64,000 nt of DNA from Sphingopyxis sp. OAS728. Lineage in GTDB: Bacteria > Pseudomonadota > Alphaproteobacteria > Sphingomonadales > Sphingomonadaceae. Below are positions 53,264 through 61,524 of this stretch, piece after piece. Each line of letters opens with the position of its first letter. The first letter of the stretch is position 1. Position numbers and translations under genes: made by a program. The DNA lies in assembly GCF_014873485.1 (NCBI RefSeq), contig NZ_JADBDT010000001.1, forward strand, positions 1,178,001 through 1,242,000, written 5' to 3'. Below the pieces are notes generated by a model that saw nothing but the letters and a program-made list of their open reading frames with translations, was not told where the DNA came from and made no database searches.

Positions 53264-54502
53264 GTGAGTCCCGACACGCCACCCCCGCCCTCCGCGCTCG
53301 CACCGTTCCGCTATCCGGCGTTTCGGGCGATCTGGATCGCGAACCTCGCGTCGAACATGGGGTCGATGATCCAGTCGGTCGCCGCCGCGTGGCTGATGAC
53401 CGAACTCACCCAGTCGCACCTGCTGATCGCGCTGGTGCAGGCGGGCGCGACGATCCCGATCATGCTGCTCGGCATCTTCGCCGGCGCAATCGCCGACAAT
53501 TTCGACCGGCGGCGCGTGATGCTGGCGGCGCAGACCGGAATGCTGATCGTCTCCGCGTTGCTGACCCTCTCGACCTATCTCGATGCGATCAGCCCGCTGA
53601 CCTTGCTCTTCTTCACGCTCGCGGTCGGGTGCGGGACGGCGCTCAACGGGCCGGCGTGGCAAGCATCGGTGCGGCTGCAGGTTGGACCAAAGGATTTGCC
53701 GCAGGCGATCGCGCTCAACACCATCGCCTTCAACCTTGCCCGTAGTGCCGGTCCGGCGCTCGGCGGCATGCTGGTCGCCATTGTCGGCACCGCCGCGGCC
53801 TTCGGCCTCAATGCACTAAGCTATCTGGCGCTGATCGTCGTGCTGCTGCGCTGGCACCCCGAGACCGTGCCTCCACGGCGCACGCCGATGCTGACCGCGA
53901 TCGCCGCCGGCATCCGTTTCTGCGCCCATTCGGACCCGGTACGCCGCGTATTGATCCGTGGCTTTGCTTTCGGCTTCGGTGCGGCGGGGTTCCAGGCGCT
54001 CCTGCCGTCGCTCGTCCGCGACCGGCTGCACGGAACCGAGATCATCTATGGCCTGTGCCTTGCCGCCTTTGGCGCGGGGTCGATCGTCGGCGCGCTGTGG
54101 GTAGGCGCGGCGCGGCGCCGCTGGGGCAGCGACCGTGTGGTATCCGCCGCCTCGCTCGTCTTCGCCGCTGCGATGCTGCCGGTCGCGCTGACCGCCAGCC
54201 TGCCGTGGATCATCGTCGCGGCGTTCGTCGCGGGCGGCGCGTGGGTGTCGACGCTGACGACGCTCAACGTCGCGATGCAACTGCGGTCGCCCGAGGAAAT
54301 CCTCGGCCGCTGCCTGTCGATCTATCAGGCGGTGACCTTCGGCGCGATGGCGCTTGGCGCCTACACGCTCGGACTGATCGCCGATCTGGCGTCGCTGCCC
54401 GCCGCGATCCTCTTCTCGGCCGGCTGGTTGGTCCTGTCGGCTTTGGTGTTGCACTTCGTCGCGCCGATGCCGCGGCGCGACGAAGGCAGGTTGTTACCTT
54501 AG
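53264..54502 (+). CDS. MFS exporter, EntS-like
   Basis: A 412-residue inner-membrane protein with 12 predicted helices. IWIANLASNMGSMIQSVAAA at the first helix and PIMLLGIFAGAIADNFDRRR with the A-like loop are typical of the EntS group (MFS_3), which exports enterobactin-like siderophores or drugs. The start is set at GTG, because the frame extends upstream inside GH3 with atypical sequence; the exact start is uncertain. It converges with czcA, overlapping it by 9 bp. It follows GH3 by 44 bp but is unlikely to be functionally part of the sugar locus. Confidence 0.8.
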   Translation: MSPDTPPPPSALAPFRYPAFRAIWIANLASNMGSMIQSVAAAWLMTELTQSHLLIALVQAGATIPIMLLGIFAGAIADNFDRRRVMLAAQTGMLIVSALLTLSTYLDAISPLTLLFFTLAVGCGTALNGPAWQASVRLQVGPKDLPQAIALNTIAFNLARSAGPALGGMLVAIVGTAAAFGLNALSYLALIVVLLRWHPETVPPRRTPMLTAIAAGIRFCAHSDPVRRVLIRGFAFGFGAAGFQALLPSLVRDRLHGTEIIYGLCLAAFGAGSIVGALWVGAARRRWGSDRVVSAASLVFAAAMLPVALTASLPWIIVAAFVAGGAWVSTLTTLNVAMQLRSPEEILGRCLSIYQAVTFGAMALGAYTLGLIADLASLPAAILFSAGWLVLSALVLHFVAPMPRRDEGRLLP

Positions 54503-57500
54503 TTGCGGGCGACCGTAGCGCGCATAGAGCGTGGGCAGCACGAACAGGGTGAGCAGCGTCGCCGAAATCAGCCCGCCGATGACGACCGTGGCGAGCGGTT
54601 TTTGCACCTCGGCCCCCGCCCCCGTCGCGAGCGCCATGGGCACGAAGCCGAGCGAGGCGACGAGCGCGGTCATCACGACCGGCCGCAGCCTTGCGAGTGC
54701 CCCCGCCCTTGCCGCGTCGGCGGGCGCCTTGCCCCCGGCGACCAACTGCTGGATCGACGTCACCATCACCAGCCCGTTGAGCACCGCGATGCCCGAGAGC
54801 GCGATGAAGCCCACCGCCGCCGAGATCGAGAAGGGCATGCCGCGCAAAGCCAGCGCGAGCGTGCCGCCAACGAGCGCGAGTGGCACGCCGGTAAAGACGA
54901 TCGCTGCGTCGCGGACGCTACGCAAGGCGCCATAGAGGAGGAACAGGACCAGCGCGAAGCAGGCCGGGACGACGAGCGCGAGCCGGTCGCGCGCCGCCGC
55001 GAGATTTTCGAACTGCCCGCCCCATTCGACATATTGGCCCGCGGGCAGGCGCACCTCTTCGCGGATTGCGCTTTGCGCGTCCTCGACCACACTCGCGACG
55101 TCGCGACCGCGAACATTCGCCTGCACGACGATCCGCCTTTTGCCATTTTCGCGGCTAATCTGGTTCGGGCCGTCGACCACCACGAGTTCTGCGACGCTTT
55201 CGAGCGGGACGAAGCTCCCGCCCGGGGTCGGCACCGGCACCTGTCCCAGCGCCGCGAAGTCGGCGCGAGCGGCGTCCGAGAGCCTGATGGTGACGGCAAA
55301 ACGCCGGTCGCCCTCGAAGATCACCCCGGCGTCGCGCCCACCGACCGCTGCCGCGACAGTTTCCTGTAGCACCGCAGCCGTGATACCGAGCCCGGCCATC
55401 GCGTCGCGGTTCGGCCGAATATCGAGCATCGGCAGGCCTTCGGTCTGCTCGACGCGGACGTCAGTCGCGCCTTCGGTCTTGCGCAAGACCGCAGCGATGC
55501 GGTTAGCGGTCGCGGCCATCGCATCGCTGTCGTCGCCGAAGATCTTGACCGCGACGTCGCCGCGCACCCCGGCGATCAGTTCGTTGAAACGCATCTGGAT
55601 CGGCTGGCTGATCTCGAAGGCGTTGCCGGGCAGGCCGGCGAGCGTCTTTTCGACCTTTGCCGTCAATGCGGCTTTGGATAGTCGCGGGTCGGGCCAGTCC
55701 TTGCGCGGTTTCATGATGATGAAGGTGTCGGAAATGTTCGGCGGCATCGGGTCCGATGCGAGTTCCGCCGTGCCCGTTTTCGAAAAGACGAACCTCACCT
55801 CGGGTAGCGCGGCGAGAGCGCGTTCGGCGCGGAGCTGCATCGCCTGGCTCTGATCGACCGAGGTACCGGGAACGCGCAGCAATTGAGCGGTAAGATCGCC
55901 CTCATCGAGTTGCGGCAGGAACTCCTGTCCCAGCGTGACATAAGCGCCCGCGCCGAGCAGCAACGCAACAAGCGCCGCCAGCATCGTCTTGCGTGGCGTT
56001 CCCATCGCGCGATCGAGCCCGGGTTCGTAGCGTGCGCCGAGCCAGCGCATGATCCGCCCTTCCTTTTCCTCGACCGGCTTTGACAGCCAAATGGCGAGCA
56101 TCGCGGGCACGAAGGTGAGCGACAGGACGAATGCCGCCACCAGCGCGACGATCACCGTCAACGCCATCGGGGTGAAGGTCTTTCCTTCGACCCCCGTGAG
56201 CGTCAGCAGCGGGACATAGACGAGGATGATGATCGCTTGACCATAGACCGATGGCCGGATCATCTCGCGCGCCGCCGCCGCGACGACGCCAAGACGCTCG
56301 TCGCGATCGAGCGTACGCCCGAGCTGGTGTTGCCGTTCGCCGATGCGTCGCAGGGTATTTTCGACGACGATGACCGCGCCGTCGACGATCAGCCCGAAAT
56401 CGAGCGCGCCGAGACTCATCAGGTTTGCCGACACGCCGCCCTTGAGCATGCCGAAGCTGGTCAGCAGCATCGTGATCGGGATGACGAGCGCCGCGATCAG
56501 CGCCGCGCGAAAATTGCCGAGCAGCAGGAAGAGGATGACGATGACGAGCAGCGCGCCCTCGGTCAGGTTCTTCGCCACGGTGCGGATCGTCGCATCGACG
56601 AGCCCCGTGCGGTCGAGCACCGGCTGAATGACGATGTCGGTCGGCAGCGAGGCATTGATCTCCTCAAGCCGGCCGGCGACGCGTCCCGCAACATTGCGGC
56701 TGTTCTCGCCGATCCGCATGATCGCGGTGCCGACGACGACCTCGCGGCCATTTTCGGACGCCGATCCCATGCGGATCGCCTGTCCCGTGCGCACGCTGGC
56801 GACCTGATCGAGGCGAATCGGCACTCCGCCGCGCGTCGCGATCACCGTCTGCGCGAGTTGCTCCGCGCCGCCGATGCGCGCGTCGGAGCGCACCGCCAGC
56901 CCCTCGCCATTGCGGTCGACGACGCCCGCACCGATAGCTTGATTGTTCGCTTCCAGAGCCTCCGCGAGATCGCTCAAGCTTAGTCCAAGTGCAGCCAAGC
57001 GCTGCATGTCGGGCACGACCTGATATTGCTTTACATAGCCGCCGATGGTGTCGACACCCGCAAGACCCGGGATCGGTTTGAGCAACGGCGTGACAATCCA
57101 GTCCTGCGTCGTCCGCAAATAGGTCGCCTTTTCGGCATCGGTCGTCAGCCGGTCGCCCTCGGGCGTGATATAGCTACCGTCAGGCTGCATTCCCGGTTCG
57201 CCGGGCTTGTGCCGGTCATCCTTCCGGTGCTCCATATGAACGGCCCACATGAAGACCTCGCCCAGTCCCGTCGCGATCGGCCCCATTTCGGCGTCGACGC
57301 CCTCGGGAAGAGCGCGTTCGGCATCGCGCAGCCGCTCAGCGACCTGTGCGCGCGCGAAATAGATGTCGGTGGTGTCGGTGAAGACCGCAGTCACCTGGGC
57401 AAAACCGTTGCGGCTGAGCGAGCGCGTGCTTTCGAGTCCAGGGATGCCAGCGAGCGCGGTTTCGATCGGAAAGGCGACCTGCCGTTCGACCTGTTCGGGC

Positions 57501-57670
57501 GACAGCGCAGGTGCGCGGGCGCTGATCTGGACCTGATTGTTGGTGATGTCGGGAACGGCGTCGATCGGCAGGCGCGCCAAGGCCCAGGCGCCGATCACGG
57601 TGGCGATGGCGGTGACGAGCAGCACGAGCCAGCGCCGCGCGACCGCGAAATTGACGATAGAGGCGATCAT
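54494..57670 (-). CDS. czcA: CzcA-type heavy-metal efflux RND pump
   Basis: A 1058-residue inner-membrane proton-driven pump. The N-terminal motif LPIDAVPDITNNQVQI is typical of the HME-RND group. The proton-relay region reads LDFGLIVDGAVIVVEN near residue 410, matching the motif of Co/Zn/Cd-type pumps rather than the Cu/Ag group. Twelve helices and two large periplasmic loops are predicted from hydropathy. It is the last gene of czcCBA, 2 bp after the adaptor. Confidence 0.93.
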   Translation of the reverse strand: MIASIVNFAVARRWLVLLVTAIATVIGAWALARLPIDAVPDITNNQVQISARAPALSPEQVERQVAFPIETALAGIPGLESTRSLSRNGFAQVTAVFTDTTDIYFARAQVAERLRDAERALPEGVDAEMGPIATGLGEVFMWAVHMEHRKDDRHKPGEPGMQPDGSYITPEGDRLTTDAEKATYLRTTQDWIVTPLLKPIPGLAGVDTIGGYVKQYQVVPDMQRLAALGLSLSDLAEALEANNQAIGAGVVDRNGEGLAVRSDARIGGAEQLAQTVIATRGGVPIRLDQVASVRTGQAIRMGSASENGREVVVGTAIMRIGENSRNVAGRVAGRLEEINASLPTDIVIQPVLDRTGLVDATIRTVAKNLTEGALLVIVILFLLLGNFRAALIAALVIPITMLLTSFGMLKGGVSANLMSLGALDFGLIVDGAVIVVENTLRRIGERQHQLGRTLDRDERLGVVAAAAREMIRPSVYGQAIIILVYVPLLTLTGVEGKTFTPMALTVIVALVAAFVLSLTFVPAMLAIWLSKPVEEKEGRIMRWLGARYEPGLDRAMGTPRKTMLAALVALLLGAGAYVTLGQEFLPQLDEGDLTAQLLRVPGTSVDQSQAMQLRAERALAALPEVRFVFSKTGTAELASDPMPPNISDTFIIMKPRKDWPDPRLSKAALTAKVEKTLAGLPGNAFEISQPIQMRFNELIAGVRGDVAVKIFGDDSDAMAATANRIAAVLRKTEGATDVRVEQTEGLPMLDIRPNRDAMAGLGITAAVLQETVAAAVGGRDAGVIFEGDRRFAVTIRLSDAARADFAALGQVPVPTPGGSFVPLESVAELVVVDGPNQISRENGKRRIVVQANVRGRDVASVVEDAQSAIREEVRLPAGQYVEWGGQFENLAAARDRLALVVPACFALVLFLLYGALRSVRDAAIVFTGVPLALVGGTLALALRGMPFSISAAVGFIALSGIAVLNGLVMVTSIQQLVAGGKAPADAARAGALARLRPVVMTALVASLGFVPMALATGAGAEVQKPLATVVIGGLISATLLTLFVLPTLYARYGRPQLR

Positions 57671-57672
57671 GG

Positions 57673-58797
57673 TCAGTGCCCCCCATGCTCGGCTTCGCCT
57701 TTGGCGAGTTCGGCCTTCAGGGTGAAGCTGCCCTCGCCGGCGAGTTCTTCGCGGCCCGACAGGCCAGTGACGGTCGCCATGCCGCCGACGCGCGACGTGA
57801 CCGTCACGGACATGGCGCGAAAGCCGTTTTTCGTGCGGACGAAGACGCTTGTCCGACCTTCGACCGTCTGGATCGCGCTGGCGGGGACACTCATCGCCTC
57901 GCCAGAGGCACCGATCTGCAGGATCGCCGTGACGGGCTCGCCCGGACGCCAGATTCCGCCGTCGTTTTCGAACAGGGCAACCGCGGGGACGAGGCGCGTC
58001 GCGGAATCGAGCACGGGCGACACGAACCGGACGCGCGCGGTGGCGCTGCGCGCGTGCGCGCGCACCTCCACCGGCGTGCCAACACGGACGCGCGACGCAT
58101 CGGCCGGGGTCAGCGACAGATTGATCGCCACGCGGCCGAGATTGGCGACGCGGAACAGTTCGGCATCGGGGGCGACGGTCTGGCCGAGCACGACGCTACG
58201 CGCGGTTACCTGCCCGCCGATCGGCGCGACGAAGCCGATGCGGTTGAGCGAACCGCCGCCGACGCCCGCTGCAGACAGCTGCTGTCCAGCAAGGCGCAAT
58301 GCGATGTTCGCCTCGGTCATCGCGGTGCGCGCGGCAATCAGGTCGCGTTCGGGCGAGACCTTGAGCCCGAACAGCCGTTCCTCGCGCGCCAAGTTCGATC
58401 GCGCGAGGTTCGCACGCGCCTGCGCGGCTTCGACCTCGGCGCGCAGCCCGGCGGCATCGCGGCTTTCGATGACCGCGACAACCTCACCGCGGCGGACGGC
58501 CTCGCCCAGATTGCGATTGAGCGCGACGATGCGCCCGCCGATTGCGGCTGAGACGACCTGCGTTGCCTGCGGATCGCTCTCGATCGTTGCGGGAAGACTG
58601 AGCGTGCCTACGCCTGCTGTCGGGCGGACGAGGGCTATTCCCGCCGCCTCGATTTGCTGCGCAGTCAGCTGGATGACGCCCTCTGCCTCCTGCGCCTTGG
58701 CCTTTTCCGCCGGTGCCGCCGGCTGCTCGCCGCAACCGGCCAGAGCAAACGACAGCGCGAGCGGCAGCGCCGCACGACATTTGAACATGGTCTTCAT
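57673..58797 (-). CDS. czcB: CzcB-type RND periplasmic adaptor
   Basis: Membrane-fusion protein joining the pump to the outer-membrane channel. The 374 residues begin with lipoprotein signal ALPLALSFALAGC. Helical hairpin and lipoyl/barrel regions are seen in GGRIVALNRNLGEAVRRGEV (biotinyl-lipoyl) and IESRDAAGLRAEVEAAQARA. The tail ends KGEAEHGGH, His-rich and possibly metal-binding. The start overlaps the czcC stop by 4 bp. Start MKTMFKCRA was chosen because the upstream extension destroys the signal peptide. Confidence 0.9.
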   Translation of the reverse strand: MKTMFKCRAALPLALSFALAGCGEQPAAPAEKAKAQEAEGVIQLTAQQIEAAGIALVRPTAGVGTLSLPATIESDPQATQVVSAAIGGRIVALNRNLGEAVRRGEVVAVIESRDAAGLRAEVEAAQARANLARSNLAREERLFGLKVSPERDLIAARTAMTEANIALRLAGQQLSAAGVGGGSLNRIGFVAPIGGQVTARSVVLGQTVAPDAELFRVANLGRVAINLSLTPADASRVRVGTPVEVRAHARSATARVRFVSPVLDSATRLVPAVALFENDGGIWRPGEPVTAILQIGASGEAMSVPASAIQTVEGRTSVFVRTKNGFRAMSVTVTSRVGGMATVTGLSGREELAGEGSFTLKAELAKGEAEHGGH

Positions 58798-60059
58798 TTG
58801 ATTTCTCCCTCGGCGGGTAGCCGGGCCGTCAGACGTTCGAGGCGCGCCGCGGCTTCGTGCCAAGCAGCGCGCGCGTCGATTCCGGCGCGGCGGGTGTCGA
58901 GCAGGGTCCGTTCGGCATCGAGCAGGATGAGCTGGTCGAACTTGCCCTCCGCATATCCGATCCGCGCGATCCGGGCGGCCTCGGTCGCTGCCGCCACTGC
59001 CGGTTCGGCGGCGCGTACCGCCGTGGCGGCGCGGTCGCGGTCCGCCGCGGCTGCCGCAATCGCGCGTTCGGCCTCAAACAGCGCGATACGCTGCTGCGCC
59101 TCGGCGCGGTCACGCTGGCGCGCGGCCTGTGTCACCGCCGCCTTGCCGCCGTTGAACAGCGGCAGCGGCACCGAAACGCCGAACACCATCGCCTGATCGT
59201 TGCTCGCCTCGAGCCGCCGCGTTCCGGCGGTGAGCGTCAGGTCGGGCGCCCGCTGGCTGCGTGCCATCCGTAGCTCGGCCTCGGCCGACAATGCGTCGGC
59301 AGCTGCGGCGACGAACGCCAGCGTCCCGCGGGCGTCGACCGGAGCTGCCGGTCCCTGCCCCCGCATCCCGATGCTGTCGAACCAGCCCTGATCGAGCGCC
59401 GATCCGGCGCCGTCGCCGACATATTGCGCCAACGCGGCGCGCGTCGCCATCGCCGTCCGCCGCGTGGTCTCGGCTTCGGTCGTCGCGCGGACCTGTTCCA
59501 GCACCGCGCGCTGCTCATCGATCGGCGAATTGGCGCCGACCATGACGCGGTCGCGCGCGATGCGCAGATTCTCGGTCGTGACCGCGACCTGCGCTTCGGC
59601 GATTTGGGCGCGACGTCCGGATGCAATCGCTGCCACATAGGCTTCGGTCACAGCCACCCGGCGGTCGGCCTCTGCTATGGCAAGGTCGATCGACGCGCGC
59701 CGCACCTTTGCATCGGCAACCGCGACGCGCGCCGATCTTTTCCCGCCGAGTTCGACCGGCATCGCAAAAGCGATAGTGGTGTCGGATTCGTCGAACCCGC
59801 GGTACGGCCCGGTACCGAGCGCATTCTCGGTATCGACGCTGACCGACGGGTTGGGGCGGAGCCCGGCGACGGTTCGCCCGGCCTCCGCAGCCCAGACGCC
59901 CGCCTGCGCCGCCTGAGTGAGCGGTGTCGCAACGCCGGCATCGGCAAGCGCTTCGTCGAGGGTCAATATATCGCCGCCCGCCGACGCGGGCGAGCTTTGC
60001 GCCTGCGCCGGCAAGACGCAGAGCGGCGCGGCCAACATGGCCGCCCATAATGATTTCAT
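58794..60059 (-). CDS. czcC: CzcC-type outer-membrane efflux protein
   Basis: TolC-like channel of 421 residues with signal peptide MKSLWAAMLAAPLCVLPAQA. Two repeated helical stretches (ATPLTQAAQAGVWAAEAGRT, then ALSAEAELRMARSQRAPDLT) are typical of OEP proteins. The C-terminal helix DAERTLLDTRRAGIDARAAW is also family-like. First gene of czcCBA; it follows the small His-rich gene by 58 bp. Heavy-metal specificity follows from czcA. Confidence 0.9.
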   Translation of the reverse strand: MKSLWAAMLAAPLCVLPAQAQSSPASAGGDILTLDEALADAGVATPLTQAAQAGVWAAEAGRTVAGLRPNPSVSVDTENALGTGPYRGFDESDTTIAFAMPVELGGKRSARVAVADAKVRRASIDLAIAEADRRVAVTEAYVAAIASGRRAQIAEAQVAVTTENLRIARDRVMVGANSPIDEQRAVLEQVRATTEAETTRRTAMATRAALAQYVGDGAGSALDQGWFDSIGMRGQGPAAPVDARGTLAFVAAAADALSAEAELRMARSQRAPDLTLTAGTRRLEASNDQAMVFGVSVPLPLFNGGKAAVTQAARQRDRAEAQQRIALFEAERAIAAAAADRDRAATAVRAAEPAVAAATEAARIARIGYAEGKFDQLILLDAERTLLDTRRAGIDARAAWHEAAARLERLTARLPAEGEIK

Positions 60060-60117
60060 GGTGAATTATCCTGAACAAGCCAAAGTCAGCCGCCGGGTGA
60101 CCGGCAGCGCGGGCTGT

Positions 60118-60447
60118 TCAGGCGATCGGCGGGCGCAGGTTGGTGTCGGGGATCAGTTGCGGCACGAAATCGGCACCGGCGGCGAAATTCAGGCCATGAA
60201 GCGGCAGGTGGGTCGGTGCATCGTGCCCGCCGACAGCGCCCACCTGATGGTGACCATGGCAGCCGCCATGATTGTGCAGCCCCATCTTGTCGGGATCGTT
60301 CGCGGGTTCGCCCTGCGTATCGCCGCTATCTTCGGCGCAGATTTCTGCGGTAGCCCACTCGGGCGCTTCGGCTGCATGCGCGACGCTCCCGAACGCGATC
60401 GAGAGCGATACCAGCAAGCCGGTCAGGAGGCGCATCAGCGTCTGCAT
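60118..60447 (-). CDS. Small His-rich periplasmic protein upstream of czcCBA
   Basis: A 109-residue exported protein: signal peptide LMRLLTGLLVSLSIAFGSVA, then an acidic stretch and a metal-ligand cluster, GLHNHGGCHGHHQVGAVGG, with six His and one Cys, then HDAPTHLPLH. Small His-rich proteins are often encoded beside Czc/Cus pumps and may bind or sense metal in the periplasm. I do not recognise a named family. The longer frame to 60576 lies partly inside the regulator gene and was rejected. Confidence 0.75.
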   Translation of the reverse strand: MQTLMRLLTGLLVSLSIAFGSVAHAAEAPEWATAEICAEDSGDTQGEPANDPDKMGLHNHGGCHGHHQVGAVGGHDAPTHLPLHGLNFAAGADFVPQLIPDTNLRPPIA

Positions 60448-60478
60448 GTCGCGCCTATAGGCGCCGGCGGGCGCAATG

Positions 60479-61435
60479 TCACGCCGTGTCCCCCGCCGTC
60501 TCGATCGTAAAGCGGCTGTTGGACAGTTGCAGTTCGTCGCCGCAATGGCTGCAGGCGGCGACCATGTTGAGGTCATGACCGCACGGGCGATGGGTGAGCA
60601 GCAGCGGCGGCCCCCGTTCGTCCGAAAACCATTTGTCGCCCCATTGCAGGAGCGCGAGAAGCACGGGGTAAAGGTCGCGGCCCTTTGCGGTCAGACGATA
60701 TTCGACGCGATCCGCATGCGCCGAATAGGGCACCGTCTTCAAAATCCCCTGCCGGACCAGGCGTTCGAGGCGCCCGGTCAGGATGTTCGTCGCCATCAGC
60801 GTATCGCGCTGGATATCGTCGAAACGGTTGATGCTCGTGAACATCGCGCGGACGACGAGCGTCGCCCAGCGGTCGCCGAACAGTTCGATCATCGTGTCGA
60901 CAAGCGGGCGTCCTCCCGGCCGCCGCGCGCCGATCTCGCCATTGAAGCGACGGCGTTCATAGTGCGGGACGACCTGCGCAAGCCCCGGCCCCTCGCGCCA
61001 GTCGACGTCGCGCGGATCGATCTCGGCGCGGCAATGCGCGCACACGGGCACCGGCTCGGTCGCATGGCCGCACGTCGCGTGGTGGAGCCGGACTTGGAAA
61101 TCACGGCTGTCGGCCTCCCACTTATGCTGCCAGCGCAGCATCATCAGGGCGTTCGGGAACTGGTCGCGGCCCTTTTGGGTCAGCACATAGTGAAAGCCGC
61201 GGCCGGCCTTTTTAGGGACCTTGGCGAGGCAATCCTCTTCGACCAGCTTCTTCAGGCGGCCATTGACCACCGATCGCGCGAGGCCGGTGCGCGCGACGAA
61301 CTCGTCGAAGCTGTGCGTGCCGAGGAACGCCTGCTCCATCAGCAGCAGAACCGGGACGTCGCCGACGACATCGAGCGCGCGCCAGATCGAACAGGCCCTG
61401 ATCGTGCGGTCGTGTTTCAAATCAGCCGTCCTCAC
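60479..61435 (-). CDS. Tandem-duplicated HxlR-family transcriptional regulator
   Basis: Most HxlR proteins are about 110-150 residues; this one has 318 with two full winged-helix units (about 10-130 and 177-300). Unit 1 shows CSIWRALDVVGDVPVLLLME and VVNGRLKKLVEED; unit 2 shows MIELFGDRWATLVVRAMFTS and NILTGRLERLVRQG. Each unit is followed by a Cys cluster of the same spacing, C-x9-C-x2-C (CGHATEPVPVCAHC and CGHDLNMVAACSHC). It lies downstream of a TonB receptor and upstream of the metal operon; its target is not known. Confidence 0.85.
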   Translation of the reverse strand: MRTADLKHDRTIRACSIWRALDVVGDVPVLLLMEQAFLGTHSFDEFVARTGLARSVVNGRLKKLVEEDCLAKVPKKAGRGFHYVLTQKGRDQFPNALMMLRWQHKWEADSRDFQVRLHHATCGHATEPVPVCAHCRAEIDPRDVDWREGPGLAQVVPHYERRRFNGEIGARRPGGRPLVDTMIELFGDRWATLVVRAMFTSINRFDDIQRDTLMATNILTGRLERLVRQGILKTVPYSAHADRVEYRLTAKGRDLYPVLLALLQWGDKWFSDERGPPLLLTHRPCGHDLNMVAACSHCGDELQLSNSRFTIETAGDTA

Positions 61436-61491
61436 CTATCCCCGCCCCCTAAACGAAGCCCGGATCACCGGCAAGGCTGGCACCCGCGACA

Positions 61492-61517
61492 GGAAGGGCG
61501 GCCGGAACCGCCCTTCC
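61492..61517 (-). terminator. Hairpin after TonB receptor gene
   Basis: A perfect 10-bp stem, GGAAGGGCGG / CCGCCCTTCC, with a 6-base loop, 8 bp beyond the receptor stop. There is no T-run on the minus strand, so it is a weak or factor-assisted terminator, or an mRNA 3' stabiliser before the HxlR gene. Confidence 0.55.
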
Positions 61518-61524
61518 CGCTGCA

